A stretch of DNA of 64,000 bases from Bisporella sp. PMI_857 (taxonomy: Eukaryota; Ascomycota; Leotiomycetes; Helotiales; Helotiaceae): NCBI GenBank assembly GCA_021307315.1, contig JAJSPD010000032.1, positions 372,001 through 436,000 on the forward strand, given 5' to 3'. Each line of letters begins with the position of its first letter. Within the stretch, counting starts at the first letter, position 1. Below, piece by piece: positions 1 through 12,854 of this stretch. The translations under genes and the position numbers were made by a program. Below the pieces are notes generated by a model. The model was given only the letters and a program-made list of their open reading frames with translations. It did no database searches and had not been told where the DNA came from.

Positions 1-47
1 ACACAAGAACAACCTACTCTCAACCCTTCTGCATCGCACAATTTACA

Positions 48-917
48 ATGGCGAATGACGAATACGATGTAAGTACTGACTATTCTTGTTTCTAATAAAT
101 CAAAATATTAATGTTGCCTATCCACAGTTTCTGTTTAAGGGTGAGCAAATACCCCACCGCTCGTCTGCCTCACGGCGTATCTATAGCTAACTATGTTTCT
201 AAGTCGTACTGATCGGAGACTCTGGAGTTGGAAAATCCAATCTTCTAAGTCGTTTCACCCGCAATGACTTCAACCTAGACTCGAAATCAACTATCGGTGT
301 GGAGTTCGCAACGCGAAGCATTCAGGTGGACGAAAAGACAATCAAAGCACAGATCTGGGATACAGCGGGACAGGAGAGATACCGAGCTATTACATCTGCC
401 TATTACAGAGGCGCCGTTGGCGCGCTCCTCGTATATGATATCAGCAAGCACCAAACATATGACAATGTCACTCGGTGGTTGAAGGAATTAAGGGACCATG
501 CAGACTCAAACATCGTCATTATGTTAGCTGGAAACAAGGCCGATTTGAAACATCTGAGAGCGGTACCTACGGATGACGCTGTCAAATTTGCTAGTAAGAA
601 GCACCGCTTGGATCCGTAATGACCAGATACTGATTTTGTGGTCGCAGAGGACAACGATCTTTCATTTATCGAAACTTCAGCGCTCGATGCCACCAACGTT
701 GAGGCTGCCTTCCAAACCATTCTCTCAGGTAAAACCTCCGTACGCAAATACTGGATATGTAAACAGAACTAATTCTTGTTGAACAGAAATCTACCGGATC
801 GTTACTCAAAAAGCTCTGGATAACAACGAAGCTCCACAAGCTCGTATGCAGGAGGGGCAGAAGATCACGCTCACGGATAGTCCAGACGACGGCGCGGCCA
901 AGAAGGGATGTTGCTAA
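48..917 (+). CDS. YPT31: Rab11/Ypt31-type small GTPase
   Basis: Small Ras-superfamily GTPase that controls exit from the trans-Golgi and recycling-endosome traffic. Five exons (48-68, 128-140, 204-593, 648-728, 787-917) join in frame to 211 aa, the normal Rab length. Visible motifs are the P-loop GDSGVGKS, switch I ending STIGVEF, switch [16 protein letters not shown] (guanine specificity) and ETSA. The protein ends KKGCC, a double-cysteine geranylgeranylation signal for membrane attachment. The N-terminus MANDEYDFLFKVVLIGD and the segment [19 protein letters not shown] are close to what I know of fungal Rab11. The start is the first ATG, with a tiny 21-nt first exon. The gene begins 48 bases from the window edge, so its promoter is outside. 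Family assignment is very secure; the paralogue name (Ypt31 versus Ypt32) is nominal. Confidence 0.95.
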
Positions 918-2168
918 GCTTTCTACGTTATGCTGGGCCCGGAGACATATTTAGTTGAATGGTCTGTTGCTGGTTGATACAAGGCGCGGCGTCTGTTAAC
1001 GAGTCGTTCTGGGAGCATGGGCGGTCACATTTTTGATGGATCTTGTGGCCCACGATACTTCTCTTTTACCCTTTATTTTACTGATCACTGCTTTCGTTGG
1101 TTTTACGGTGTACGTTACTACTGACTGACATGGATTTCATGCGACCACGATCACTTTATGGTTATTGCAATGGAACTCTAATATACACCTCTCATACAAT
1201 ATAGATGCGGATAAGGAGAAGCCTCTCTGTGACCCCTGCTGACAAAGTGTACCTCAGGACTCGATTGGAAGGCTGAATTTAAGCCTCATCCTTTGTTCTG
1301 GAATACCCCGCCACCGTCTTGCATTCCAAGATCCTCCTCCTTGTTCTTATTCAGCCCCTTTTGTATCCATCTTTGTCCTCATATGTGGCCACACCCTTTT
1401 CCTGCGAAGTGATCAATACCACTCTGGTTTTGACCTGCTTCATTCATGAGTGAGATAATCAGACGCCGCCTTAGGTGGAAATGATTGGTTTACCCTCAAG
1501 CTCCATTCCTTTCCTTTAGTGCACAACTATTTGAATAAAACTGCCATGATTAGACAAGTACAAATCTCCCGAAACGGGATCTTCTATTTATCGCTTTCCT
1601 CAGAATTGGTAACAAAAGTCGTTGAAATTTAATGAAGCTTCAGGGCAAACGCCTGAGGCAATCAAGAAGAGCGTTGGGACATTGTTAATAGGCCATGGCC
1701 CGCTAATAAACTAGCACTCAGAACAACATGAGCCATTCGCAACATAGTGGCAGTATCACTAACTTTCTTTCAAACTTGGTCCAACGGACCTTGAATTGCA
1801 AGGTTGTGAAGCATCATGCTCTGACATCCAAGTTATTGTGTAAAGAGATGAATGTGCCAACACCACTTCCTCTCAAAATGTTTCCCCTTCCCCAGTCGTG
1901 CTGGTACGTAGTAGCCTGTGTGGAGTTACAGTACTGACCTGGTGATTTCCAAAGCTTTCACAGGATGATTTGAACTCCAATGCCCAGCCTGAAATAATGT
2001 ATATTTTACAACGACTTGAGCCAAGGTAACCAGGCAATTCAAGCAAAGGCCCACTTAAATCTTGGCTGCACGCTAAGATAGTGCCTATCAGAAAAAAAGT
2101 TAGGGACCTGGAGGGACCTTCAACTTCAAGGCGTTTTGCGACAGTGTAGATACGCCGAACACAGCACA
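918..2168. other. Intergenic region, Rab11 3' side to Brx1 promoter
   Basis: 1.25 kb with no reading frame showing a recognisable domain or fungal splice pattern. It should hold the Rab11 3' UTR and the Brx1 promoter. No tRNA-like fold or repeat was seen by eye. Confidence 0.6.
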
Positions 2169-3208
2169 ATGGCATCCGTGTACAAATCACTATCGAAGAC
2201 GAACAGCATCAAGGCAGAAGGGCCTGCTAACGGCGTCAAGAAAAATAAGCAGAGAGTGTTAATATTATCATCAAGAGGCATAACTTACAGGTACGGTGCA
2301 GGAACAATGGGCCTTGAAGTATTGCTAAATTCTCTATAGACATCGACATCTACTGAATGACCTTGCTTCTCTTCTACCTCATAGTAAGAAAGATGCAAAA
2401 TTAGACACGAAGTCCAAGCTGTACCAATTGAACGAACTCGCCGAACTCTATAACTGCAACAATGTATTCTTCTTCGAGGCACGGAAAGGAAAAGATTTAT
2501 ACCTGTGGATGAGTAAGGCACCTAACGGCCCTACCGTTAAGATGCATATGCAGAACCGTAAATATACCCCATGTTCTAGGCACAAACCAGTCCTAACTTT
2601 TCCAAGTCCATACAATGGAGGAACTACATTTCACAGGTAATTGCCTGAAAGGCTCGCGACCTATCCTCTCCTTCGACGCTTCCTTCGACTCCGCGCCTCA
2701 TCTCCGTGTCATCAAGGAACTGTTCCTCCACATCTTTGGCGTGCCCAAAGGCGCGCGGAAATCAAAGCCATTTATCGACCATGTCATGGGCTTCACGCTT
2801 GCTGATGGCAAGATCTGGATCAGGAATTACCAAATCAGTGAGACCGAGGCATCAAAATTATCTGCTATGCCATCCGAGACTGCTGATAAAACGCCAAAGG
2901 TAAAATCGAAGAGCGACAAAGGCAAGGAAACAGAGATCAGCTTAGTTGAGATCGGCCCGCGGTTTGTGTTGACTCCGATTGTGATTCAAGAAGGAAGCTT
3001 CGGCGGGCCCATAATTTATGAGAACAAGGAGTTCGTGAGCCCGAACCAGGTCAGAAGCGAACTCAGATTGAGCAAGGCGGGACGCTATAATGCGAGGGCG
3101 GAGCAAAGCATTGAGCGACTGGCGAAGAAAGGAGAGTTAGGACTGAGAACGAGCGGAGGGAGGACGCTGCCAAAGGATGCTCTGGATACTGGGGAACTGT
3201 TTGCATGA
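2169..3208 (+). CDS. BRX1: Ribosome biogenesis protein Brx1 (Brix domain)
   Basis: Nucleolar assembly factor of the 60S ribosomal subunit; Brix-domain proteins bind rRNA in early pre-60S particles. Three exons (2169-2290, 2340-2557, 2607-3208) join in frame to 313 aa. The Brix domain starts with KQRVLILSSRGITYRHRHLL near residue 28, and DLYLWMSKAPNGPT and ELHFTGNCLKGSRPILSF follow, all typical of Brx1 rather than of Rpf1, Imp4 or Ssf1. The basic C-terminal part (RYNARAEQSIERLAKK) also fits. The ATG at 2169 gives a short basic leader before the domain. The second and third exon junctions restore the family reading frame, so the gene looks intact. Confidence 0.93.
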
Positions 3209-4086
3209 TCAAGACAAAGACGGTTGTTCTGGCGTTTGGTGTAGCAATGGATTGGCTCGGGAATTAACGTAAAGAAAATAAAACGCTGTTGCCTTCGCGA
3301 TTCGGTTGCTAGCGAGATCCTTTCCGGAATTCTCGCACTTACAAACTGGTTACCTGTTAAAAAAAAACATAAGAAGACCTCGTGGATGCTACCCAAATGC
3401 ATTCATGTCACGCCGTTAGATGCCATACCAACGTAGCCAGCTTCCAAATAGCAGCGGCTCTTATATTCTGCCAAAGAATGCGTGGCCAATGGTCATATCA
3501 TACCCAAAACCCGCATCCGGAGAAGCAAAAGCCATGAATCACATCACGGAGTCTTCTGGTTCGAGCTGGGCGGACAAGAGACAAGCAGCACATGGGTTCG
3601 TCAAGCACACAATTTTCCAGTCAAAAGATCTCATTCTCTTCTACCCTAGCCTATCGTCCAGAGGCCTTGATTACCCCCTAATTTACCATCCCAATTTCCT
3701 CAAGTAGTACCCAAAATGCCCAAATTACCACCTCCAATGCCTGGTATCAATAAAGAACCAATCCCGTGATATTTACACCCCGAACAACACCGCGAACTTG
3801 GTGGTTGAAACTCCATCTGGAAGTCAAATAGACCCATGTTATCATTTTCATCTCCCCCGTGATCATAGAAATAGTATATGCTGTTTATCCAGGAACAGCT
3901 TCGCTTTTCTTGCCTCTGAGACGGTGGCTCCTGCCCAAACTCCTATCTGATATAAATGCCAATACCCAGTGATAAAGATATTTCGTGTCCAAAATAAATA
4001 TGCTTTCCAACACTCCCATGTTTATATGAATATAAGCCAAAGTGATAAGGTAGGAAATCGTCAAGGTGCGGTGTGGTATGGCACAT
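3209..4086. other. Convergent 3' region, Brx1 and Sfl1-like gene
   Basis: 0.88 kb between two convergent genes. Only short frames without known motifs. Expected to contain the two 3' UTRs; nothing further could be supported. Confidence 0.6.
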
Positions 4087-6092
4087 TTATTGGAGTCTTT
4101 TGCGCTTGCGGTCCTCCTCCCGCATCTCCTCCTCATGCTCCTCTTCTCGCTCAGCAGTCTCTGCTGGGTTTAGAATATGGGCCATACTGCCTCTTCTTGT
4201 TGGTGGGCCAGAGCTATCCCTCAATGCGCCAGGAGGGCCCTTGTCTCGCGAGGCACCCCACGACCAGCTGTTAAGGTGGTCCATCGCAGACCCATTCTGG
4301 AATGGTGGTGTTGCAGGCCGCGATATGTCGGACCGTCCTTGATTCAACGAATAGTTGGAGAAGCTATCACGAATATGTTGGCTCTCATTGTTGAATGTAG
4401 TCGGTCCTCTCTTAGGTGATGATGGCCAAACAGAAGATGATTGGCCAGATGCAAACGGTGAGTGATTATGTTGAGGCTGTTGCCAGCCTTGTACATTTCG
4501 GATATCCGCTGACGTATGTCGACGAGGTAAGTTGGCGGGTGGCGACGATACAGACTGGAGAGGATGAGGAGGTGGAGGTGGAGGTGGGACTTGAGGTCGT
4601 AAAGAACTTGGTGAGGATTGAGCAGTGGCGCCTCCAATAGAACCATATTTACGTGGAGTTATGGATAGATGTTGTGGTAAAGGAGGTCTATAAAAATTGT
4701 TATTGCGAGGAGGAACGCCCATGGCAGGCGCACGACGAGGATCATCTTGTGGCAGCTGACGAGGAGAAACCGGAGCATTGTCTAAAGAAAGATTCGCAAA
4801 ATATGGCCGGCTGCCCGAAAAGGGTGTTTCGGGAGGTTCTTCCAGCGTTCTGATCATTTCAGCTTGTCGGCTGATTTCACCTTGTAGAGCAGTCACTTTT
4901 ACCTGTCAGTAAACTTCCATACATAGTTATACAAAGATTGCTGAGCACGTACCATCACGATATAGTTGTGAATCAGGATGCGCCGCATTCGGGAGAGAAA
5001 GCAGGATCCTCGACATATCGCTATTTAACTAGATATTGTCAATATCCAACACGATTCTGAGTTCTAGAGTGGCCTTACCTGAAGAGATCTGGATAGAGCA
5101 TCCATTACAATTTGATTCCTGACATGGAGGAATTGTGAGTTATCTTCGCTTCTCTGCAGTCTTGCATGTAAGTCGTATACAGTATGCTCAAGGCCCGTCA
5201 ATCTAGACTCTGTAGACTCTTGAATCCCATGCATAGGTTCCGCAGGCGTGCCAGGCTGGGTAGAAGGCAGTTTTGGTCCGTTGTAAGCCTCCCGATTCAC
5301 CAAAGCATGCCGTGATGCTCTTCGCTTAATCTCTCGAAGACCTGCAATGTCTCCACGTCTAAAATTGCCATTGCCGTGTTTGAATTCCCACAGGGGATGA
5401 TCAGGGGATCCATTGTGAAAGACATCGCTAACTGTGGATACTTTAGTGACACCTCCCTTGATTCCTGTGCTTGGTAAGACGAACCTTTGTGAAATCCATA
5501 CATGTTGAGCTGTCGTACAAAAGAGGAAATATTAGTGTGTTTAAAATATTGCCTGCAACAAATGAGTAACGTCAACATACTCAAGGCAGGGTTACTCACG
5601 CTAGCACTTTTGAGAAATCATTAGAAGGACACATAACAAAGCTTTCCCCTGCTTGAGACCAAGAGATCAAACTCGAGATACTTTGATCCTCCAGCATACT
5701 ATTCAAGCATCAGTATATTCTACGTATTTTTCAAGGTATGCGCACTTATAGAGCTTATGAATGAATGCAGTCTGCACAACTTTGGGATTCTGGCCACCAG
5801 CGGCCGCAGCAGCAGCTGCATTTGGCCCTCCCATCAGACCAAGATTCCCGGACTGTTCTTGCTCCCCAGATCCCATCTGCTCATTTATACCGTTTGTATC
5901 CTCTTCCGTTGTTCTCGATGGCGGTCCCATTACCGCATTTCCTGACGGAGTTGTTTCCATTCGGTCGACAGGAGACGGCGCAGAGGTCTGAATGATTGGA
6001 GGTTGAACAATTGGAACGGTACGAGCGTTGGGCTGATCTAGATCTGAATCGCTCTGGAAAGGGTTCCGTTGCGCACCATTCGTTTGATCCAT
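4087..6092 (-). CDS. SFL1: HSF-type DNA-binding regulator, Sfl1-like
   Basis: Heat-shock-factor-family transcription regulator; in yeasts and moulds Sfl1 proteins repress flocculation or hyphal genes and affect stress responses. Six exons (6092-5746, 5698-5600, 5552-5485, 5431-5079, 5028-4953, 4895-4087) join in frame to 583 aa. After a 100-residue Pro/Ala-rich leader with an alanine run, the HSF fold reads FIHKLYNMLEDQSISSLISW, then FSKVLAQYFKHTNISSFVRQ, LNMYGFHKVSDVFHNG and LWEFKHGNGNFRRGD. The KVSDVFH and HALVNREA stretches resemble Sfl1 more than Hsf1. A probable coiled coil (TESRLTGLEHTVYDLHARLQ) follows, then a long low-complexity Pro/Ser tail ending EDRKRKRLQ. The last acceptor (AAAAG before residue VTALQGE) is less canonical than the others. 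Family secure, Sfl1 name probable. Confidence 0.85.
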
Positions 6093-8262
6093 AATGGCAT
6101 TACCTGCAAGCTGTCAGATACAACCGCAATCGCATTGATAAGCAGCAACATCGGGATTGCATATCAAGGACTTCCATGAAAATCTAAACATACCTCATTT
6201 TACACAGGCGATAGATTTTAGATATGCGACTCAATGGAGGGTTTCCTTTGTCCTATGGGATTGGCGATATGCGGGCAGCCGCAACAAGCTCGATCCGTAT
6301 GTTTCTAACAGTCAGCCTCCAGATGCCCTTGGATTGCTAGCCAGTAATGTGATTCTTGGGAGAGCGTGATCGAGATGTGATAAGCTTCTTCGTGCGGCGA
6401 GAGACTCGTCTAGCTTCGTGGCAGGAGAAACTGCAAGAGCTCCTATAGTAGTGGGTTGTGGGCTTAATGGTACAAGTTGCTCCGCTTCAGATCGATGATA
6501 GCGCGCACGGACTTCCCAGGACTGTTTGCTTTGGACAGCCTTAGGAATATATAGATGATTGACTCAAAATGAAGAGGCAGGCAGTTAGCATGAATTATTA
6601 TTATTGTTAGGAAATGGGGACAGAATGATCAGATCGCAAAGGGCTGGGGTCGGGTTAGAATAAGTGGTGGCTTTCGCAAAGAATGAAGGAAGTCTTATTG
6701 GTTGGTTGGGTGTGAGCTGTGGTGTAAGTATCCCAAGTCAATAGTGGCTTGTACTTGTTACGCTGGATATACTTGTACTTTTTCGGTAAATGATCTGGGA
6801 ATTGTACAGCACAGCTTAGCGATCGAGCAAAGCTCATGTCTAGCACGTTTACAATTGGTGCATGGTTACAAGACCTGGGAAGAATGGCCGAGCAAAACAC
6901 GCATGCATGAACGCCGTATATTGGTACTCTAGAACCTTAGGTTCGCCCCTGAAAACTCAACTCACGGTTCATCGGCATGTGAAACAGACGTTGGACTAGA
7001 AGCGATGAGGGCTCATAGAATATTCAGAGACATCCTGGAGCATCAAGTCCCCACATGATAATGAAGGGAAGCAACAAATTCCTGGGGGGGGAAGTTGTTG
7101 TTGAAGTACTGCCAGCGAGCTCAGACAGGAACAAGATCAACTTGACACCTAACAGAATCCGTCTGATCTGATCGATCAACGTAAAAATCTCCTTCCAGCC
7201 CCTTTTGGGTCAATGCCATGCCATTCAGTCGCAGCGCACGGCACGGAGAATTAATATGATTGAACCGGAGGAGGAGGGAGCAAGTTGAATAGGGGCGGTT
7301 TGGATTTTCAAACGATAAACTCTATTTCAGCCACAAGCTTCATCTACACTGCTGGCTGCATTTGACATGATAAGTCATTGACAATGTCCGAGAACTGTTT
7401 CAGAACGCTAGAAAACGCAACTTCATGACTGAATGAAAGAAAGGGAGAATCTCCAGATGCAAGGATAAGAAACCCAAAGAGCACGCATATGACGAGCTGC
7501 AGCACACCTGTGTATCACCATCTACCGTGAGCAGCCTCAGTTCTAAGAATAGATTCAACACATAGAGATACCGCCCATTGCACGAGCTTGGAGAGAAAGT
7601 TGAACCGGATAAATACCATCTACGAAACTCAGAAGTAGGAAGAAAGGGCTGGGATACACGATTCAAGAATTTGTGAAGCATCTTAAAATGGTGGCGAACA
7701 TATGTCAAAGCTTTTGAGACATTGAACATTTCAAAACATGGGGTGTACTGTAAACATGAGTTGTTGTACGGTAGTGTCCTGTACTATACTATACTGTACT
7801 ATACTGTACCTAATCCGGAGAAAACTAGGGTTGGATGTCTTATCGTTTAGCCTTATCGGGAAGCCCCATAATTTCCTACAAGGCTATCATTCAGCTGCCG
7901 TGAATTCGATAGCCTCGCCTGCTATAATAGTTCTGCCTCCATCATCAATATGGAAAGGCTCGGTGTCTCACATGTTCTCAATGGCCTTCGACTCAAAGAT
8001 AGCAAGGGCTTTGAGATTCCCGATATTGTAGCACGAAGACAAGCGTGAGTTCTTTGGTCTTTAGTTCACCTACATAGCAAACTGATGGGGAGCATTGGGG
8101 GAGCAATAATGGACTTTCGGTCTCTGGAGCACCCTGGTACATTGGAGAGAAGGCTTCATATCACAAACATCATGCCACGATATTCGGACTTTCCTTCTTC
8201 CTGGAATAATCGTTGGCTATAGTCCCCTAAGTCAGAGAAAGCCTAGCAAGTCTGGTGTTCTG
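6093..8262. other. Long intergenic region, divergent promoters
   Basis: 2.2 kb between the Sfl1-like gene (minus) and the F-box gene (plus). Reading frames here lack motifs and splice logic. It carries a short TATAC-type repeat (7781-7809). Long upstream regions are common for fungal regulators; possible upstream exons or non-coding transcripts cannot be judged by eye. Confidence 0.55.
7781..7809. repeat. Short TATAC/GTACTATA simple repeat
   Basis: GTACTATACTATACTGTACT is followed by another ATACTGTAC unit: a small degenerate tandem repeat in intergenic DNA, with no obvious function. Confidence 0.7.
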
Positions 8263-8292
8263 ATGCTGCACATTTATGCTTCAGACGCTAAC

Positions 8293-10391
8293 ATGGACAA
8301 TAGACTAGATGACCTTATTGAGAACGGACTTTCACCATATGAGGTTCGATATTTTCGAGATAAACTTAATGCTAGGCCTTTTTACAAAGATATTTTCCCT
8401 GCCCTGCCCCAAGAGCTTCAACTTCAAGTAGCCGAACTTCTCAGCTTTGATGATGTGCTTGCTGTTTTCGACGTGTCCCAAGCCTGGCGAAAGATGCTGC
8501 TTGCGGAAACGTTTGTGTTAATGGTCATGCGAGTGCATTTCGCTTCTCGATGGTATAGATATTCAACGCATCAACTCCAGCAAAATGCAGAACAGCTTTC
8601 ACAGTGGCTTGCCAAAGCTATTGCGACTTGCAAAAAGGTAAAGGTAAATAATATTTCATGTTATGAACTCCCAGCGATCAATGCGTCAGAGGATTAGACG
8701 TATTGGATGGATAGGCTCACGACAGAGCAATGCCCTTACTCAGAAGCGCTAATTATTCTAGGCGGGCAATGTGTTGTCAAGGCAATATTACTTCACCCTA
8801 CCAGGACAATCAGAATGTCTTCGGATGAGCGATTACCCCACAGACACGGAATTCCGCCGTAGTGGTCCCATCTACAGTGAGGGCTCCTTTCAATACAAGA
8901 ACAGCAGAATAGCTTTTATACACGATGATGGTCGGATGATTGTTGTGAAAGCACTCCAAAAGAAAGGTTAGCAGCTGCTCTATGCAAGTAAAAGATTTAT
9001 TTTATCAAAGTGATTTTCATCAACTCTGGGTACTTCGGCTATAATGATATGTAGAAAACTAATGAGGGATGAAACGCACCGCGGCCTGAAGTTTGACATC
9101 TGAGCTTGGTTGGGAAGAGTGTTCACTGACTAGAAGCGCAGATGATTTCAGCTTGATATTTATGACGGATGACAGAGAGAAATTCAAGCAATGGTACTTA
9201 TCCGATCAAGTAGGTTCGCCTTTCCCAAAAACTCGGCTCTGTTTAGCACCACTAACTACCTAGATTATTCTTGCTACGACGAGTAATCCGTAAGTATTAT
9301 CTATATTGCAGTGCTCTTCTATTGTCCTACATCGTGAGATTGGTACCAGAGTGAAATGCCAATAATACATTTTCGCATTATCATTAACGCAGCTTGGCAA
9401 AGAAACTCCAGATCGTGCCACCTGCTTGGCTCAATGTCCGAAAGTCTTTGGAAGTTTTCAAAATAACCGTCCATTAGCCAGAACACCCGCGCAGGGCGGT
9501 AGAGATGTAGCTGACACATATTAGGAGAAAGCTTGTTGTCTGGTCATTCCAAGAAAAGAAATATGAACGCTTCACATTCCCTAATAGCATACGGCATGTG
9601 TCTGCAAGAAATAACAGCTTTGCCATCCTCACGGACAGCCATGAGCTATTCTGTGGCAAGATAAATGATGGGATCAAAGCCGTCCAGGCATTTCCAGCTA
9701 GCCCTCCTCGGCCAGATTTCAAGTCGTTTGCCATTCTCCTTCATCCCCACAATGAACGAATCCTCTTCACATTTTATATAGAAACAACCGAGCCATGTGT
9801 CGATCCTCTGATGATTATTCAGGAGTTCAATTATGAGCAGAAAACATCGTTTCAGTACGAGTTTTTGTGGGAGCTCCACACATTTCCCGAAAAGAAGTTC
9901 GGAATTCGCTTGACTTGTAAGTTCTATCTCTTGTTAGCTGATGCGTCCCAGCTCACAGGATGTTCACGGCTAACTTTTCCTTATAGTTTTACCAATAGGC
10001 ATTGTTGAGATCGGCGCTAACCGTTCTTGGGGTCTTTGGGAATACTACGGAATGAACTCCTACGTCCAGTTCGACATATACTCTAAAAAGTTCCTCTATT
10101 GTTGGGCTGATACTAACCACGACGACTTGGAGTTCCCATACACCCTGGGTTGCGAAGATAAATTTCAGTAAGCCTCTCCCCAATTTCGTACCTTCGCCGC
10201 GTCCGAAGCCCGGAGCTGCTTTTCATATATGCGCGATGCTTCCAATACTCCTGGCCACTCTGCTTACCTTCCATCCTTCTCGTAGTGCAATGCAGCTCGA
10301 CGAGGAGGAGTACCGAGTCTGGGTGCTGGACGACACGGTCGAACTGACCGACGATGGATGCAAAGAGAACGACGCAGACGATGGGGGATGA
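8293..10391 (+). CDS. F-box domain protein (exon model incomplete)
   Basis: Probable SCF ubiquitin-ligase substrate adaptor. The N-terminal exon (ATG at 8293; an in-frame ATG lies at 8263) encodes FPALPQELQLQVAELLSFDD and VSQAWRKMLL, the F-box pattern, within the first 100 residues. Downstream parts are in several exons. RSGPIYSEGSFQYKNSRIAF is near 8860-8930. KFKQWYLSDQ is followed by IILATTSNP (9264-9289), then RKLVVWSF (exon from 9525). Next come the exon from 9525 to about 9916, LPIGIVEIGANRSWGLWEYY near 10000-10060, and a terminal acidic exon ending at 10391. The order resembles a fungal F-box family with a degenerate beta-propeller-like C-terminal half, known to me only as a family type. 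The region 8638-9190 has stop codons whose introns I could not place, so frameshifted or decayed exons there are possible. Substrate unknown. Confidence 0.6.
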
Positions 10392-10989
10392 ACTTAAAAA
10401 GCCAAAGAAGTCCGTGTGATATGTCCCTGGTATATCGACTGAGCCAAGTTCGCAAATATATCCCTATAAGCGAAACTTCGAAACACGAACCCATCCCTCG
10501 CTCACCCTTCTAGCCTTTCCGCCTTCCTGCGAAAGATGCCTTCACACCCCAACCATCAAATCATGAATATACTTTGATTTCATGGCTAGTCCCTACCAGC
10601 GCCGCCGATTATAGAAATCAGGCACTCTCAAGGGATCTCTTACTCAACAGAGACTCAATTATCCATTTGGCTATCAGATTTACTACCGCTTTGTCTTGCA
10701 TGAAGGGTTTCTCGCGATAGAGTATATAACGAGTATTTAAAAGGGACGAAGAAGCGTGGTTGCATTCATTAGTTTGAAGGACTTGGCCTGGAAGAGTGAC
10801 CGTATCATTAGACCTGTGAGAAAAGGTGTGAATGCTTGAACGAGCCTGATGTGTCAAGATTCATGGCCATGATAGGTCTGTAAGGTTTCATTAATATTTT
10901 TACGGCGTAACCAGTCTATAACTCATTGCGTAACTGTCTATGCTCAATACCAGCCCGGAAGTACCATTCATTTTCCACCATTTTAGTCT
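10392..10989. other. Convergent 3' region, F-box and FGGY kinase genes
   Basis: 0.6 kb between convergent stop codons; only shadow frames. Presumed 3' UTRs. Confidence 0.6.
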
Positions 10990-12854
10990 TTAAGTACTCC
11001 ATCCCTCAATTGCCTCGTCAACTAGCCCACGATAAATCTGCTGCGTAGAGCATTGCTCCAAGAACACTTTATACTTGACATCCAACAACTTTTTCTCGTT
11101 TGCATTGTTTCCTGGCCTCGTAATCTTTCCTGGCTTGCTCATGCGATCCATAATACTCCACAGTGCCTCTGTCTTACCATCTTTATCCGCGCTTGCGGCT
11201 TTGGCACCAAGCATGGCTGCCCCATGCACCACCGCTGCATGTACATATCTTGGAATCAGCACCGGCATACCACAAGTAGTAGCCATGAGCTCCATCAAGA
11301 TCTTATTCTGGCACTGCGAGCCGGACATGAAGATGCTAGTGATGGAGTGGCCGGATTTGTTCATGGTCTCGATGATTTGCCGGGTCTGCATGGCGATAAA
11401 TTCCATAGTTCCATAGTAATACAAGGCAAGCCCGTCAATGCTGCGATCGCTACTGAGGCCGATGACTGCCCCGGCCATCTTGGAGTCTGCGATTGGAGAT
11501 CGGTTGCCCCAGAGGTCGCCATAGAAGAAGAAGTGCCTTCCGAGGTAGGAGATAGTAAGTGCGTTGGTCTTCTCCTTTAGTTCTTCTAGATGGGAGTTAA
11601 GGTAGTCGTAGATGCTGGTGTTGAAAGACTCAGCTAGGGACATGGTTTCGTTATAAGCTGGGTGAGTCTCGAGGACGTGCTTCAAGAGCTCTCCGGTTGC
11701 GGACTGGCCTCCTTCTGCCATCCAAAAATCTGGTAGCAGGACATCTCGGTATGGACCCCAGACTCCATCTACAAAGACGGGCTCTTTTGACATAGCGAGG
11801 TGGCAAGTGGATGTTCCAGCGACAGCTGCCAAACGACTGAAAGCGTTGGAAATATCGTTTTTAGGGACTCCAGCTTCGAGCTCATCCGACCCCAGATTGA
11901 CCTTTGCACCAACTGTACCTACCCATCCAGCATATGCATCGATGACACCGCTTCCTACCGCGATGCCCGCTGGCAAACCGAGCTGTGCGCCTGCTTTCTC
12001 ACTAAGAGTACCGACGAGCTCTCCAGCGCTTGCATATTTTCCATTCTGTAAAGATTTAGTTAGCATACACTTGTGGAAGGAATTGTCATAAGTAAAAAGG
12101 CTTACTACTCCATCAACTCCTCCCATTCTGAGAAAATTGTCCTTCGTCAGATCGCCCAATCCAATTGTCTCATAAAAGTCTTCTTGCCATCCCTTCACGC
12201 TCCCGTCAACACCCACAGGCACAAAACCCTGCTTACAGACCGTACTACAAAAGCTGCGAGTCTCATTGCCAGTTGCTAGGTGAGTCAACGCATCTGCCAG
12301 ATCGTAGAACTTGCATTTGTCAAACAATTCTGGAGGCATGTTGTTTTTTAGCCATAGAACCTTCGGGATTTCCATCTCTATGCTCATTTTGCCTCCGACA
12401 TATCGAAGAAGGTTGTGGTTGGTAGCATTGATTTTTGCCGTCTCTTCAACAGGCCGGTGATCAAGCCATAGGATGACGTTGCGATCATTACCGTCATTTT
12501 CAAAACTGGGACCAGTAACAGGCACAGGTTCATCGGTTTCATGATTGAATACTGAAAGAGAACAGGTCGCATCAAATCCAATGCCGCGGACAGATTCTGG
12601 GTTAATGTTATGTTGGCTGAGTGCACGGTTTACACACAAACAGATGCATCTCCAAATGTCGGTAGTTGATTGTTCGTAATATCCAGTCTCTGGCTGCCAT
12701 AACCCAATGTTCTCTGTTGCCACTGGGTAATCCAATTAGTCACTGAAGGTTGAAGAGCGCATAGTGGCATACAAGCTTTGATGTCACCAGTTGCATCGAT
12801 GATACAGGCTCTAGCGCTTCCGGTTCCTACATCGATACCAATATAATGATCCAT
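10990..12854 (-). CDS. FGGY-family carbohydrate kinase (D-ribulokinase-like)
   Basis: Phosphorylates a sugar or polyol with ATP; the closest family I recognise is the fungal/animal FGGY group that includes yeast YDR109C and human FGGY (ribulokinase-like). Three exons (12854-12773, 12722-12106, 12045-10990) join to 584 aa. A 50-nt intron at 12723-12772 restores the frame between GDIKAL and ATENIGLWQPETGYYEQS. Motifs are DHYIGIDVGTGSARA at the N-terminus (phosphate-binding loop), GIGFDATCSL, NVILWLDHR, GSGVIDAYAGWVGT and IFMSGSQCQNKILMELMATT with VVHGAAMLGA (second ATP lobe). I use the ATG just before the domain. In-frame ATGs at 12998 and further up would add 48 or more residues, including a basic stretch, so a targeting peptide is possible. 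Substrate not proven. Confidence 0.88.

Noticed and set aside
12723..12772. Frameshift in the FGGY kinase
   Set aside because: A 50-nt intron with GTATGC donor and CAG acceptor explains it and restores the family sequence.
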